Below the pieces are notes generated by a model. That model was given only the letters and a program-made list of their open reading frames with translations. It was not told where the DNA came from and did not search any database. 19,880 bases of DNA from an uncultured Flavobacterium sp. Its GTDB lineage: Bacteria; Bacteroidota; Bacteroidia; Flavobacteriales; Flavobacteriaceae. Location: assembly GCF_946481155.1 (NCBI RefSeq), contig NZ_CAMLMK010000053.1, positions 1-19,880 on the forward strand, given 5' to 3'. Of the stretch, positions 6,784 to 15,299 are shown piece by piece; the first letter of the stretch is position 1; every line of letters begins with the position of its first letter. Position numbers and translations under genes: made by a program.

Positions 6784-7689
6784 ATGAGCAACACAACAAA
6801 TTATTTAAACCAATTAGAAGACGAAGCGATTTATATTCTTCGCGAAACGGCAGCGCAATTTGAAAAACCGGCCTTATTGTTTTCGGGTGGAAAAGATTCA
6901 ATCGTGCTGGTACACCTGGCCTTGAAAGCTTTTCGCCCGGGCAGGTTTCCGTTTCCGCTGGTGCATATCGATACCGGACACAATTTCCCGGAAGCCATTG
7001 CCTTCAGAGATTATCTGGTAAACAAAATCGGAGAAAAACTGATTGTCGGTTCCGTGGAAGACAGCATCAAAAAGTACAATCTGAAAGAAACCCAAGGTCG
7101 TTTTCCGTCACGAAATGCTTTGCAGACCTATGCATTACTGGATACGATACTGGAAAACGAATTCGATGCCTGCATAGGCGGAGCGCGTCGTGACGAGGAA
7201 AAAGCCAGAGCCAAAGAGCGTATTTTCTCCGTTCGGGACGATTTTGGGCAATGGGACCCAAAACTGCAACGCCCTGAATTATGGGATATCTTAAACGGAA
7301 AAGTGGAAAAAGGCCATAATGTTCGTGTATTTCCGATAAGCAATTGGACCGAATTAGATGTGTGGAATTACATTCAAAAATACACTATCGAATTGCCAAG
7401 CTTGTACTTCGCCCACGACAGGGAATGTATTGTGCATCAGGACAAACTGGTGGCCACTTCAGAATTCATCCGGCCATTACCAACTGATAGGGTAGTGATT
7501 GAAAAAGTGCGCTATCGAACCGTTGGAGACATGACCTGTACAGCAGCTGTCCCTTCCGAAGCCGCTACAATTCAGGATATTATTGACGACATTATCCAAA
7601 CGAGAATAAGCGAAAGAGGACAAACCCGATTGGACGACCAGCTCTCAGAAGCCGCAATGGAAGACCGTAAAAAACAAGGGTATTTTTAA
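6784..7689 (+). CDS. cysD: Sulfate adenylyltransferase subunit 2 (CysD)
   Basis: Catalytic subunit of ATP sulfurylase, making adenylylsulfate from sulfate and ATP together with the GTPase subunit CysN encoded next. The 301-residue length is typical. The ATP-pyrophosphatase P-loop SGGKDS is at residues 34-39, and the conserved blocks HIDTGHNFPE, GGARRDEEKARAKER and RYRTVGDMTCT are all present. The protein ends in the family's usual RKKQGYF tail. It follows cysH after 75 bases containing repeats and precedes cysN by 40 bases. There is no sign of damage. Confidence 0.96.
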   Translation: MSNTTNYLNQLEDEAIYILRETAAQFEKPALLFSGGKDSIVLVHLALKAFRPGRFPFPLVHIDTGHNFPEAIAFRDYLVNKIGEKLIVGSVEDSIKKYNLKETQGRFPSRNALQTYALLDTILENEFDACIGGARRDEEKARAKERIFSVRDDFGQWDPKLQRPELWDILNGKVEKGHNVRVFPISNWTELDVWNYIQKYTIELPSLYFAHDRECIVHQDKLVATSEFIRPLPTDRVVIEKVRYRTVGDMTCTAAVPSEAATIQDIIDDIIQTRISERGQTRLDDQLSEAAMEDRKKQGYF

Positions 7690-7726
7690 ACTTTCAGACT
7701 TTTGACTTTCAACTTTAAGACTTACA
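7690..7726 (+). repeat. Degenerate heptamer repeat, ACTTTYR type
   Basis: The cysD-cysN gap is almost entirely made of units related to ACTTTCA, ACTTTTG, ACTTTCA and ACTTTAA, with two one-base insertions, ending 3 bases before the cysN ATG. The same unit family recurs at 13469-13496 before cysI. The function is unknown. Confidence 0.55.
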
Positions 7727-7729
7727 ATA

Positions 7730-8962
7730 ATGAACACATTAAAATTTATAACCGCAGGAAATGTAGACGACGGAAAAAGCACACTGATTGGCCGTTTGCT
7801 CTATGATTCCGACAGCATACATACAGATCAATTGGGGATTCTGCAAAAACAAACCAAACAGGAAGGTGTTGCTATCGATTTATCATTGGTAACAGACGGT
7901 TTACGTGCCGAACGCGAACAGGGAATTACAATTGATGTAGCCTACAAATATTTCTCCACCAAAAAAAGAAAATTCATCATCGCCGATGCGCCCGGGCATG
8001 AGCAATATACACGAAACATGATTACCGGAGCGTCTAATTCCGATTTGATTATCATTTTAGTCGACGCAAGAAAAGGGATTACGACCCAAACAAAAAGACA
8101 TGCAAGTGTAGGTTCACTAATGGGAATTAAAAAAGCTATTATCGCTGTTAACAAGATCGATTTAGTGAATTATTCGGAAGAAATCTTCAATACAATTCAA
8201 TCCGATTTCGAAGCTATCAGAGAGAGTTTGAATTATGATGAAGTGGCTTATATTCCTGTAAGCGCCTTAGTTGGGGATAACATCGTTGACAAATCTGAAA
8301 AGACATCGTGGTTTGAAGGCGATACATTACTGACTACATTGGAGCACATTGAGGTTCCTTCAAAAGAAAATCTTGCTTCCCGTTTTCAGGTGCAATGGGT
8401 CATCCGTCCAAAAGACGAAGAAAACCACGATTACAGAGGTTATGCGGGCCAGGTTTTAAGCGGAAATTACAAAACTGGAGACTTGGTAAAAATCCTTCCT
8501 TCAGGAATTGAAACGACAATTATTCGTATTGAAAAACACCAGGAAACCATTGAAAAAGCAATTGCGGGAGAAAATGTAGTGTTGCATTTAGAGGATAATA
8601 TTGATATCAGCCGTGGTGATAGCATCGTCAAAATTGATAGTGTTCCAACAATCGCCAATGAATTGAAAACATGGGTTTGTTGGCTGGATAATACACCGTT
8701 GCAAATTGGGAAAACGTATTTGTTACAACATCGTTTCAGAACGGTACGCGTAAAAGTCCAGGCAATTGACCAAAAATGGGACATTAATGAATGGCAATTC
8801 AATACAGTTAATGAAGTAAAACTGAATGATATCGGACAAATTTCCCTGCGGACGAACCAGCCATTGTTCTTTGATTCTTTTGATGAAAATTCTAAAAACG
8901 GGAATGCAATTTTAATTGATGAAACGAATTTCAGTACTGTTGGCGCCTTAATGTTTTTGTAA
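7730..8962 (+). CDS. cysN: Sulfate adenylyltransferase subunit 1, GTPase (CysN)
   Basis: Elongation-factor-like GTPase that drives the CysD reaction by GTP hydrolysis. G1 is GNVDDGKST at residues 10-18, the G2 threonine sits in the REQGITIDVAY block, G3 is DAPGH (86-90) and G4 is NKID (141-144). Two beta-barrel domains follow, as in EF-Tu. At 410 residues it lacks any fused APS kinase domain (no CysNC arrangement). Its stop is separated from the next start by one base, so translation of the acetyltransferase is probably coupled. It lies in the same operon as cysH and cysD. Confidence 0.96.
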   Translation: MNTLKFITAGNVDDGKSTLIGRLLYDSDSIHTDQLGILQKQTKQEGVAIDLSLVTDGLRAEREQGITIDVAYKYFSTKKRKFIIADAPGHEQYTRNMITGASNSDLIIILVDARKGITTQTKRHASVGSLMGIKKAIIAVNKIDLVNYSEEIFNTIQSDFEAIRESLNYDEVAYIPVSALVGDNIVDKSEKTSWFEGDTLLTTLEHIEVPSKENLASRFQVQWVIRPKDEENHDYRGYAGQVLSGNYKTGDLVKILPSGIETTIIRIEKHQETIEKAIAGENVVLHLEDNIDISRGDSIVKIDSVPTIANELKTWVCWLDNTPLQIGKTYLLQHRFRTVRVKVQAIDQKWDINEWQFNTVNEVKLNDIGQISLRTNQPLFFDSFDENSKNGNAILIDETNFSTVGALMFL

Positions 8963-8963
8963 A

Positions 8964-9779
8964 ATGAAACATCCCATTTACATAAAAAACAGTAGAAGTG
9001 AAAAAAAACTCCCGGATAAAGCAAAAGCCGAAGCCTGGACAGAAGAAATTTTTCACTGGCTCTTTTCAATAGGGGAGAACTACGCCGACTATGAATTTTT
9101 CCTTTGGAAAGGAGGACAGCTTAAAAAAGAGCTATCAGAATTACTGGAAAACGTTCTTACCAATACTGAAAATAAAGCGGAAACGGCAAATGGTTTTTTT
9201 AATCAGTTGGAAACAATTCATTCGCAATTGGAAGCCGATCTGGAAGCAGTGTTCAATTTTGATCCCGCTGCAAAATCGATTAGTGAGGTGCTGATTGCCT
9301 ATCCCGGTTTTTTTGCGATATCAGTTTATCGGTTGGCACATGAGCTTTGGAAAAACAACGTGCCAATTCTTCCAAGAATAATGGCCGAGTACGTTCACAG
9401 CAAAACTGGAATTGATATCCATCCGGGAGCGAAAATCGGAGATCGTTTCTTCATCGATCATGGTACCGGGATCGTGATTGGAGAAACTTCCGTAATTGGA
9501 AATGATGTGAAAATCTACCAGGGAGTAACACTTGGCGCGTTAACGGTCAGTAAAGATAAAGCTGAAGTAAAACGCCATCCGACCATCGGAAACAACGTAA
9601 CGCTTTACGCAAATGCAACGATTTTGGGAGGGAATACGATAATCGGTGATAATGCTGTGATTGGAGGAAATGTATGGATTACGCAATCTATTCCTGCAAA
9701 ATCATTGGTGTACCATAAAAGCGAAATCATCATTAAAAGCAAAGCGGAATTTCCGGAACCGTTAAATTTTGTCATATAA
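8964..9779 (+). CDS. cysE: Serine O-acetyltransferase
   Basis: Acetylates L-serine with acetyl-CoA to O-acetylserine, the carbon skeleton for cysteine. The 271-residue protein has an N-terminal helical part (to about residue 135) and a left-handed beta-helix of hexapeptide repeats (about 138-250). The pair corresponding to the catalytic Asp and His of E. coli CysE is D141 (DIHPGAKIG) and H156 (FIDHGTGIVIGE). GNNVTLYANATILGG and GGNVWITQSIPA complete the CoA-binding coils. The protein ends in isoleucine (NFVI), the residue that inserts into cysteine synthase in known SAT/CysK complexes. It starts one base after cysN and is followed 21 bases later by the cysteine synthase gene. Bacteroidota homologues are sometimes named epsC. 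Confidence 0.93.
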   Translation: MKHPIYIKNSRSEKKLPDKAKAEAWTEEIFHWLFSIGENYADYEFFLWKGGQLKKELSELLENVLTNTENKAETANGFFNQLETIHSQLEADLEAVFNFDPAAKSISEVLIAYPGFFAISVYRLAHELWKNNVPILPRIMAEYVHSKTGIDIHPGAKIGDRFFIDHGTGIVIGETSVIGNDVKIYQGVTLGALTVSKDKAEVKRHPTIGNNVTLYANATILGGNTIIGDNAVIGGNVWITQSIPAKSLVYHKSEIIIKSKAEFPEPLNFVI

Positions 9780-9800
9780 ACACAACTAAACTAAATAAAA

Positions 9801-10712
9801 ATGAAGAATGCAAACATTTTAGAAACCATCGGAAATACGCCGATTGTTAAAATTAATAAGCTTTTCGGAGCAAATAAAAACGTATGGATTAAACTCGAAA
9901 GAACCAATCCGGGAAACAGTATCAAAGACCGAATCGCTTTGGCAATGATTGAAGACGCCGAACGCAGAGGCTTATTAAATCCGGACAGTGTAATTATTGA
10001 GCCAACGTCAGGTAACACAGGAATTGGCCTGGCTTTGGTAGCCGCGGTAAAAGGGTACAAAGTAATTCTTGTAATGCCGGAATCTATGAGCGTTGAACGC
10101 AGAAAGCTAATGGAAATCTATGGAGCGCAATTCGAACTAACGCCACGGGAAAAAGGAATGAAAGGGGCCATAGAAAAAGCAAACGAACTGGTTAATCAAA
10201 TTCCGAACGCCTGGTCACCGCAACAGTTTGATAATCCTGCCAATGTGGAAGTTCACGAAAGAACCACCGCTCAGGAAATCATCGCCGATTTTCCTGAAGG
10301 ACTGGATTATTTAATTACTGGCGTCGGAACGGGAGGGCATATCACCGGTGTGGCTAAAGTGCTGAAGCTGAAATATCCGCAACTGAAAGTAATCGCGGTA
10401 GAACCGGAATTGTCACCGGTTTTAAGCGGAGGTTCTCCGGCACCACATCCGTTGCAGGGTATCGGAGCGGGGTTTGTTCCGGGAATTTACGGGAATGAAT
10501 TTATTGACGAAGTGATTCAGGTTGGAAGGGACGAAGCTTTTGAAAATACCCGAAATATAGCCAAACAGGAAGGAATTCTTGTAGGTATTTCCACAGGCGC
10601 GTCGTTATCGGCAGTAGCCAGAAAACTGGAAACCATTCCGGATGGCGCAAACGTTTTAACCTTCAATTACGATACTGGAGAACGCTACCTTTCGATTGAA
10701 GGTTTGTTCTAA
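9801..10712 (+). CDS. cysK: Cysteine synthase (O-acetylserine sulfhydrylase)
   Basis: PLP enzyme joining sulfide and O-acetylserine to give cysteine. In 303 residues the PLP lysine is K42 (PGNSIKDR), the substrate loop PTSGNTG is at 68-74, the phosphate-binding GVGTGG at 174-179, and the late STGAS serine (S264) contacts the pyridine ring. IGAGFVP near 221-227 is the region contacted by the serine acetyltransferase tail in CysK-type enzymes. The adjacent acetyltransferase with its terminal Ile supports a CysK-like, complex-forming type, although CysM cannot be fully excluded by eye. The start at 9801 gives the conventional N-terminus ILETIGNTP. No terminator is seen after it. Confidence 0.93.
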   Translation: MKNANILETIGNTPIVKINKLFGANKNVWIKLERTNPGNSIKDRIALAMIEDAERRGLLNPDSVIIEPTSGNTGIGLALVAAVKGYKVILVMPESMSVERRKLMEIYGAQFELTPREKGMKGAIEKANELVNQIPNAWSPQQFDNPANVEVHERTTAQEIIADFPEGLDYLITGVGTGGHITGVAKVLKLKYPQLKVIAVEPELSPVLSGGSPAPHPLQGIGAGFVPGIYGNEFIDEVIQVGRDEAFENTRNIAKQEGILVGISTGASLSAVARKLETIPDGANVLTFNYDTGERYLSIEGLF

Positions 10713-10757
10713 AAATTCATACGACTGTCCGTGATTAATACCAAAACGATAAAATTA

Positions 10758-10834
10758 GCCACAGATTAAAAAGATTTTCACAGACTCTTTTAATAGCGCA
10801 TATAAAATCTGTGTTAATCTGTGAAATCAGTGGC
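10758..10834. repeat. 77-bp palindromic intergenic element (GCCAC...GTGGC)
   Basis: The element is bounded by GCCACAGATT (10758-10767) and AATCAGTGGC (10825-10834), which are inverted with one mismatch. Inside, CACAGA (10779-10784) and TCTGTG (10808-10813), plus TTTTA and TAAAA, form a second nested inverted pair with a three-base bulge. It occupies much of the 237-base cysK-cobA gap. From memory it resembles short palindromic repeats scattered through Flavobacterium-type genomes; its copy number cannot be seen here. It may act as an RNA-stabilising hairpin or be a REP-like mobile remnant. The rest of 10713-10949 shows no gene or exact TAnnTTTG promoter. Confidence 0.6.
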
Positions 10835-10949
10835 AAAAAGGACCTAGTACGTGTAGTAAGGGCATTCATAAAATTTAATTATATAATGTATGATTTCTTC
10901 CTGCTTTTTCAAGCGGGCAGGGGAACTCATACCTAAATTCAAAGAAAAA

Positions 10950-11765
10950 ATGAACATTTCAAATACAGGAAAAGTGATTTTGGCAGGCGCAGGTCCCGGC
11001 GATCCGGAACTGATTAGCCTGAAAGCACTCAAATATCTTCAAAAAGCAGACGTGATTTTAACTGATCGCTTGGTTTCACCGCAACTCATTGAAGAATACG
11101 CGGATAAAAACGCCTTGGTGATTTATGTGGGCAAGCAATGTTCCAAAGGAATCCACACACCACAACAGGACATTAATGAACTGATGGTGGAATTTGCTTT
11201 GCTGGGCAAACTTGTCCTTCGCTTAAAAGGCGGTGATTCGATGCTGTTTTCCAATATTTTGGATGAATTGCAGGTACTGAAAGCCAATGACATTGATTAT
11301 GAAATTATTCCTGGTATTTCTGCAGCATTTGGTGCGGCTTCTTATACAGGGATTCCATTGACTGCGAGGGGATATTCGAGAGGTGTCAGGTTTCTAACAT
11401 TGTATGATTTGAAAACGGTGGTGCCAAGCCAGTGGAAAGATTGGGCAAAAACAAGTGATACCCTGGTTTTTTATATGAGCGGACAACGTTTGGAGGCTTT
11501 AACGGAATTTCTTCTGGAGAACGGCATCAGTTTGTCAAAAGGAATTGCAGTCGTACAACAGGCGACAACTCCAAATCAAAAAACAACCGTTTTTTCTTTT
11601 GAAGAACTGCAAGCAAAAGCCTTGCCAGAATTTGAATATGTACCAACATTAATCATCGTGGGGGCGGTCGTGAATCTGCATGAACAATTCGCCTGGGTAA
11701 AAGAAAAAAACACGGTGGAATCTTATTTCGATAACCATAAAAATACGTATCAAAATGCTATCTGA
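10950..11765 (+). CDS. cobA: Uroporphyrinogen-III C-methyltransferase (SUMT)
   Basis: SAM-dependent enzyme that methylates uroporphyrinogen III twice to precorrin-2, the first step towards the siroheme needed by the sulfite reductase encoded two genes later. The 271-residue protein opens with the family's VILAGAGPGDPELISLKA (residues 9-26) and has RLKGGD near 91-96 and PGISAAFGAASYTGIPLT near 121-138. Two usual signatures are altered: GGDP is GGDS, and PLTHRG is PLTARG, so it is a divergent member. The start at ATG 10950 sits just before the first beta strand; an in-frame ATG at 10890 would add an unrelated 20-residue extension. It overlaps the next gene by 11 bases. The companion dehydrogenase/chelatase activity is supplied by the fusion protein at the end of the operon. 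Confidence 0.88.
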   Translation: MNISNTGKVILAGAGPGDPELISLKALKYLQKADVILTDRLVSPQLIEEYADKNALVIYVGKQCSKGIHTPQQDINELMVEFALLGKLVLRLKGGDSMLFSNILDELQVLKANDIDYEIIPGISAAFGAASYTGIPLTARGYSRGVRFLTLYDLKTVVPSQWKDWAKTSDTLVFYMSGQRLEALTEFLLENGISLSKGIAVVQQATTPNQKTTVFSFEELQAKALPEFEYVPTLIIVGAVVNLHEQFAWVKEKNTVESYFDNHKNTYQNAI

Positions 11766-13413
11766 AACGAAACTGACCTTATTACAACAATTGGTAAAGC
11801 AGGCTTCCAAAGAGGAAATTATCTGGACGAAAGGCTATCTCGCCGGTTTTCTGGACAGCAATCAGCTTGCGGTTTCGCCAATTGAAACGCCAACGGCAGT
11901 GACCGTAAAACCACTTATTGTATATGCGACAGAAACCGGAAATGCGAAGAAAATTGCATCACAATTACTGGCAAACTTCAAGAAAAACAAAATCCAGGCG
12001 AAATCTACCGATATTTTTCAGTTGGATGTCACGAAATTGGAAAAAGAGAAACTGGTGCTCTTTATTGTAAGTACGCAGGGCGAAGGGGAATTTCCTCAAA
12101 ATGCAGTTGCTTTTTACGAAAAATTAAAAACTTCGGAAACAAGTTTAAGCCATTTGAGTTTCGCAGTTTTAGGATTGGGCGACACTTCTTATCCGTTATT
12201 CTGTAACGCCGGTGTATTATTGGATGAAGTGTTGGAGGAGAAAGGAGCGAAACGCTTATTATCATTGGTAAAAGCAGATGTTGATTATGCCGAAACCGTT
12301 ACGAATTGGGAAAACGACTTACAACAGGTTTTCTCAAAAACTACTACTTCATCTGCTGTGGCGACGCAAAAAACTGCGACAGCTTCTGCAAATCATAAGA
12401 AGAATTACAAAGGAATCGTTTCGCATAAAATTATTCTGAATGATAAAGGGTCGAATAAAGAAACGTATCATATTGAAATTAGTTCTGATGAAGAAGTGAT
12501 TTACGAACCGGGAGATGCGATTGGCTTTTATCCGAAAAACAATGAAACGGAAATAAAAGCTATTGCCGATTATTTTGGAGCATCAGAGCAATACGAAATT
12601 CTGTCAGATAAAAATATTCGCGGATTATCTAAAAAATCATTGGACGCTTTAGCCGCATTATTTGAAATAAGCATCGAAGAAGATAAGGCTGATTTACTGG
12701 CCATCATTCAAAAATACAATCCGAAAGCCATAAAATTTGAAGAATTAACGGCTTTGCTGCACCCGGTTGCACCGCGACTTTACTCGATTTCCTCAGCGAC
12801 AAATGCACATGAAGGAGAAGTACACGTGACTGTAAATCTAAATACTTTTTCAGTTGACGGAACGACGAAAACAGGTTTGTGTTCCCGGTTTTTAGCCGAT
12901 TTTCAGAAAGAGGAAGAAATCGAATTCTATATTCATAAGAACAACAATTTCAAACTGCCTTCAGATGATACCGATATCATTATGATTGGCCCGGGAACAG
13001 GAATTGCGCCGTTCAGGAGTTTCCTTGCCCACCGCGATGCCGAAGGAGCAGAAGGCAGAAACTGGCTATTCTTCGGTGAGCAGCATTTTGTACTGGATTT
13101 TTATTATCAGACTGAAGTTCAGGAATGGCTGGTCACGGGAACTTTGGCCAGATTGGATACCGCTTTTTCGAGAGATCAGGAAAAGAAAATCTATGTACAG
13201 GACCGAATCCGCGAAAAAGCAAAAGATTTCAATCAATGGCTGGAAAACGGAGCGTCAGTTTATATCTGCGGCCAAAAAAATCCAATGAGCCTTGATGTGG
13301 AAAATACCATAATCGAAGTAATTGCTTCCGAAAGAAATATCAGCAGTGAAGCAGCGAAACAGGTTTTAGAAGATTTAGAAACAGCCGGAAAATATCAAAA
13401 AGATGTTTATTAA
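11755..13413 (+). CDS. cysJ: CysJ-like diflavin reductase, sulfite reductase flavoprotein subunit
   Basis: Passes electrons from NADPH through FAD and FMN to the hemoprotein encoded next. It has 552 residues against 599 in E. coli CysJ. After an N-terminal helical segment of about 50 residues comes a flavodoxin domain (LIVYATETGN at 54-63, STQGEGEFPQNA, LGLGDTSYPLFC). A Ser/Thr/Ala-rich linker follows near 194-212, then the FAD-binding domain (RLYSISS at 341-347, GLCSRFL) and the NADPH-binding domain (IGPGTGIAPFRSFLAHRD from 411, YICGQKNPM near 503). It ends with the family's aromatic tail (KDVY). The start ATG lies within the end of cobA (11-base overlap), suggesting coupling. Confidence 0.93.
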   Translation: MLSETKLTLLQQLVKQASKEEIIWTKGYLAGFLDSNQLAVSPIETPTAVTVKPLIVYATETGNAKKIASQLLANFKKNKIQAKSTDIFQLDVTKLEKEKLVLFIVSTQGEGEFPQNAVAFYEKLKTSETSLSHLSFAVLGLGDTSYPLFCNAGVLLDEVLEEKGAKRLLSLVKADVDYAETVTNWENDLQQVFSKTTTSSAVATQKTATASANHKKNYKGIVSHKIILNDKGSNKETYHIEISSDEEVIYEPGDAIGFYPKNNETEIKAIADYFGASEQYEILSDKNIRGLSKKSLDALAALFEISIEEDKADLLAIIQKYNPKAIKFEELTALLHPVAPRLYSISSATNAHEGEVHVTVNLNTFSVDGTTKTGLCSRFLADFQKEEEIEFYIHKNNNFKLPSDDTDIIMIGPGTGIAPFRSFLAHRDAEGAEGRNWLFFGEQHFVLDFYYQTEVQEWLVTGTLARLDTAFSRDQEKKIYVQDRIREKAKDFNQWLENGASVYICGQKNPMSLDVENTIIEVIASERNISSEAAKQVLEDLETAGKYQKDVY

Positions 13414-13468
13414 TGTTGATAGCTATATGTTGAATACTGATTTTGAATTTAAGATTCTTACAGCATTT

Positions 13469-13496
13469 GACTTTTGACTTTCGACTTTTAACTTAA
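13469..13496 (+). repeat. Degenerate heptamer repeat, GACTTTY type (4 units)
   Basis: GACTTTT, GACTTTC, GACTTTT and AACTTAA run consecutively in the 89-base gap before cysI, ending 6 bases upstream of its ATG. The unit is the same as in the cysD-cysN gap. The function is unknown. Confidence 0.55.
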
Positions 13497-13502
13497 AATA
13501 CA

Positions 13503-15152
13503 ATGAGCGAGAAATTATCACCAATAGAAGCCATAAAAACCAAAAGTGACGGTTTAAGAGGCACTTTAAAAGAGAGTATCGATTTAGACAATCATACCGG
13601 AAATGTGCGGCCGGACGATGAAACGTTAGTAAAATTCCACGGGATGTATGTCCAGGACGACCGTGACCGAAGAGCAGAACGTGCTGCCAAAAAACTGGAT
13701 AAGTTGTATTCCTTCATGATCCGCTTACGGATTCCGGGCGGAGTAATCAATGCCGATCAATGGTTGGCCACACACGACATTTCGGAAGAATTCGGAACAG
13801 GAACACTAAAAATAACAACGCGCCAAACGGTACAATTGCACGGTTTGCTGAAACACCAATTACGCCCTACGATTCAGGCATTTAACACGGCAAAACTTGA
13901 TTCAATTGCAGCGTGTGGCGACGTAAACCGAAACGTAATTGTAAGCTCGCACCCGCAGCTTTCGACTTTGCATAAGGAAATCTATGAATATGCCGATAAG
14001 ATTTCAACTTTACTGCTGCCGAAAACCCAATCGTATTATGAGGTTTTCATCGACGGAGAGAAAATTTACGAGCGTTCTTCAGAAGCAGATCCTTTGTATG
14101 AAGACCGATATCTGCCGAGAAAATTCAAGATTGCCATTGCAATTCCGCCTTCCAATGATGTTGATGTTTTTACCAACGATATCGGGCTGATAGCGATTAT
14201 CGAAGACAACAAATTAAAAGGCTTTAATATTGCTGTAGGCGGAGGATTGGCAACAACTCACGGGAATCCCAATACCTATGCGCGTTTAGGCTCTATCATT
14301 GGTTTTACCGATACTGAAGAAAAAACTCTGAAAGCGGTGTATGAGATATTAACGGTTCAAAGGGATTTTGGAAATCGTGTCGACAGAAAGCTTTCCCGTA
14401 TGAAATATACTGTCGATAAATTAACGGTGGAAGGTTTTAAGAAAGAATTGGAAAGTCGCATCGGTTTTGACTTATTGCCCGAACAGCCTTTCACTTTTAC
14501 GGAAAGAAGCGACCGCTTCGGATGGGAACAAAATCACGAAGGAAATTGGTTTTATACCCTGTTTGTAGAGCACGGAGTGGTGAAACCATATCAAAAGCAA
14601 TTTTTATATGAAGTGGCACAACTGAAAATTTCCAACTTCATTTTCTCCGGAAACCAAAACCTGATTTTAGGGGAAATTGAAGATAAAGACAAAGTGAAAA
14701 TTGATGAATTGCTTATCAAGCATGAAATCGACAAACACGATAGTGCACTTCGTAAAAATTCGATGGCGTGTGTTGCATTGCCTACATGCCCGCTTGCCTT
14801 GGCTGAAGCGCAGCGTTATTTGCCGGAATTAGTAACGAAAATAGAACCGATTCTTGAAAAGTATAATCTTCATAACGAAGAGATTTCTATAAGAATGACC
14901 GGTTGTCCAAATGGTTGCGGCCGTCCGTATGTTGCCGAATTAGGATTCATCGGAACAGGGCCGGGGCAGTATAATTTCATGTTAGGTGGCGACCGTTTTG
15001 GTGAAAGACTGAACCAATTATACAAAGAGAAACAGACAGAAGAGCAGATTTTAACTGAAGTCGACCAGTTATTGGATCGATATACAAAAGAGAAAAATGA
15101 AAACGAAACCTTTGGAGATTTCAGTTTCAGGAAGTTTTTTAATAATAATTAG
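13503..15152 (+). CDS. cysI: Sulfite reductase hemoprotein subunit (CysI)
   Basis: Carries out the six-electron reduction of sulfite to sulfide on a siroheme coupled to a [4Fe-4S] cluster. The 549 residues form the usual duplicated ferredoxin-like/sulfite reductase fold, with IRLRIPGG near 73-80 and TTRQTVQLHG at 105-114. The siroheme/iron-sulfur ligands are present as C423-x5-C429 and C468-x3-C472 (TGCPNGCGRP). The length matches NADPH-type CysI (about 570). The neighbouring CysJ-like gene supports NADPH as electron donor. The 147 bases after its stop hold no recognisable gene, terminator or exact TAnnTTTG promoter. Confidence 0.95.
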   Translation: MSEKLSPIEAIKTKSDGLRGTLKESIDLDNHTGNVRPDDETLVKFHGMYVQDDRDRRAERAAKKLDKLYSFMIRLRIPGGVINADQWLATHDISEEFGTGTLKITTRQTVQLHGLLKHQLRPTIQAFNTAKLDSIAACGDVNRNVIVSSHPQLSTLHKEIYEYADKISTLLLPKTQSYYEVFIDGEKIYERSSEADPLYEDRYLPRKFKIAIAIPPSNDVDVFTNDIGLIAIIEDNKLKGFNIAVGGGLATTHGNPNTYARLGSIIGFTDTEEKTLKAVYEILTVQRDFGNRVDRKLSRMKYTVDKLTVEGFKKELESRIGFDLLPEQPFTFTERSDRFGWEQNHEGNWFYTLFVEHGVVKPYQKQFLYEVAQLKISNFIFSGNQNLILGEIEDKDKVKIDELLIKHEIDKHDSALRKNSMACVALPTCPLALAEAQRYLPELVTKIEPILEKYNLHNEEISIRMTGCPNGCGRPYVAELGFIGTGPGQYNFMLGGDRFGERLNQLYKEKQTEEQILTEVDQLLDRYTKEKNENETFGDFSFRKFFNNN

Positions 15153-15299
15153 AAAAAATGAAAATAGAATTCAGGGAAAGACTGATTAAAGATTATTTAA
15201 AGAAAGGATTTATACGGAATGTGTTCTTTTTGAATATGTAAGGATGGTTTGTTATATCGTTGAATAAAAAGAACAATAAAAATTCTATCAGACATTAAA

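Noticed and set aside
8467..9069. 200-residue minus-strand ORF across the cysN/cysE junction
   Set aside because: It is antisense to two well-supported genes and has no recognisable domain. Other long minus-strand frames in the window are rejected for the same reason.
10900..10921. CCTGC/GCAGG hairpin before cobA as a riboswitch or third attenuator
   Set aside because: It has only five pairs with a 12-base loop, no U-tract, no Cys/Met-rich frame nearby and no match to SAM or cobalamin riboswitch cores I know.
10890..10949. ATG 10890 as the cobA start
   Set aside because: The extra 20 residues (ISSCFFKRAGELIPKFKEK) do not belong to the SUMT fold, which begins just after ATG 10950.
15158..15241. 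27-codon ORF between cysI and the TonB receptor
   Set aside because: It has no unusual codon run, no terminator after it and no recognisable product, so it is probably chance.
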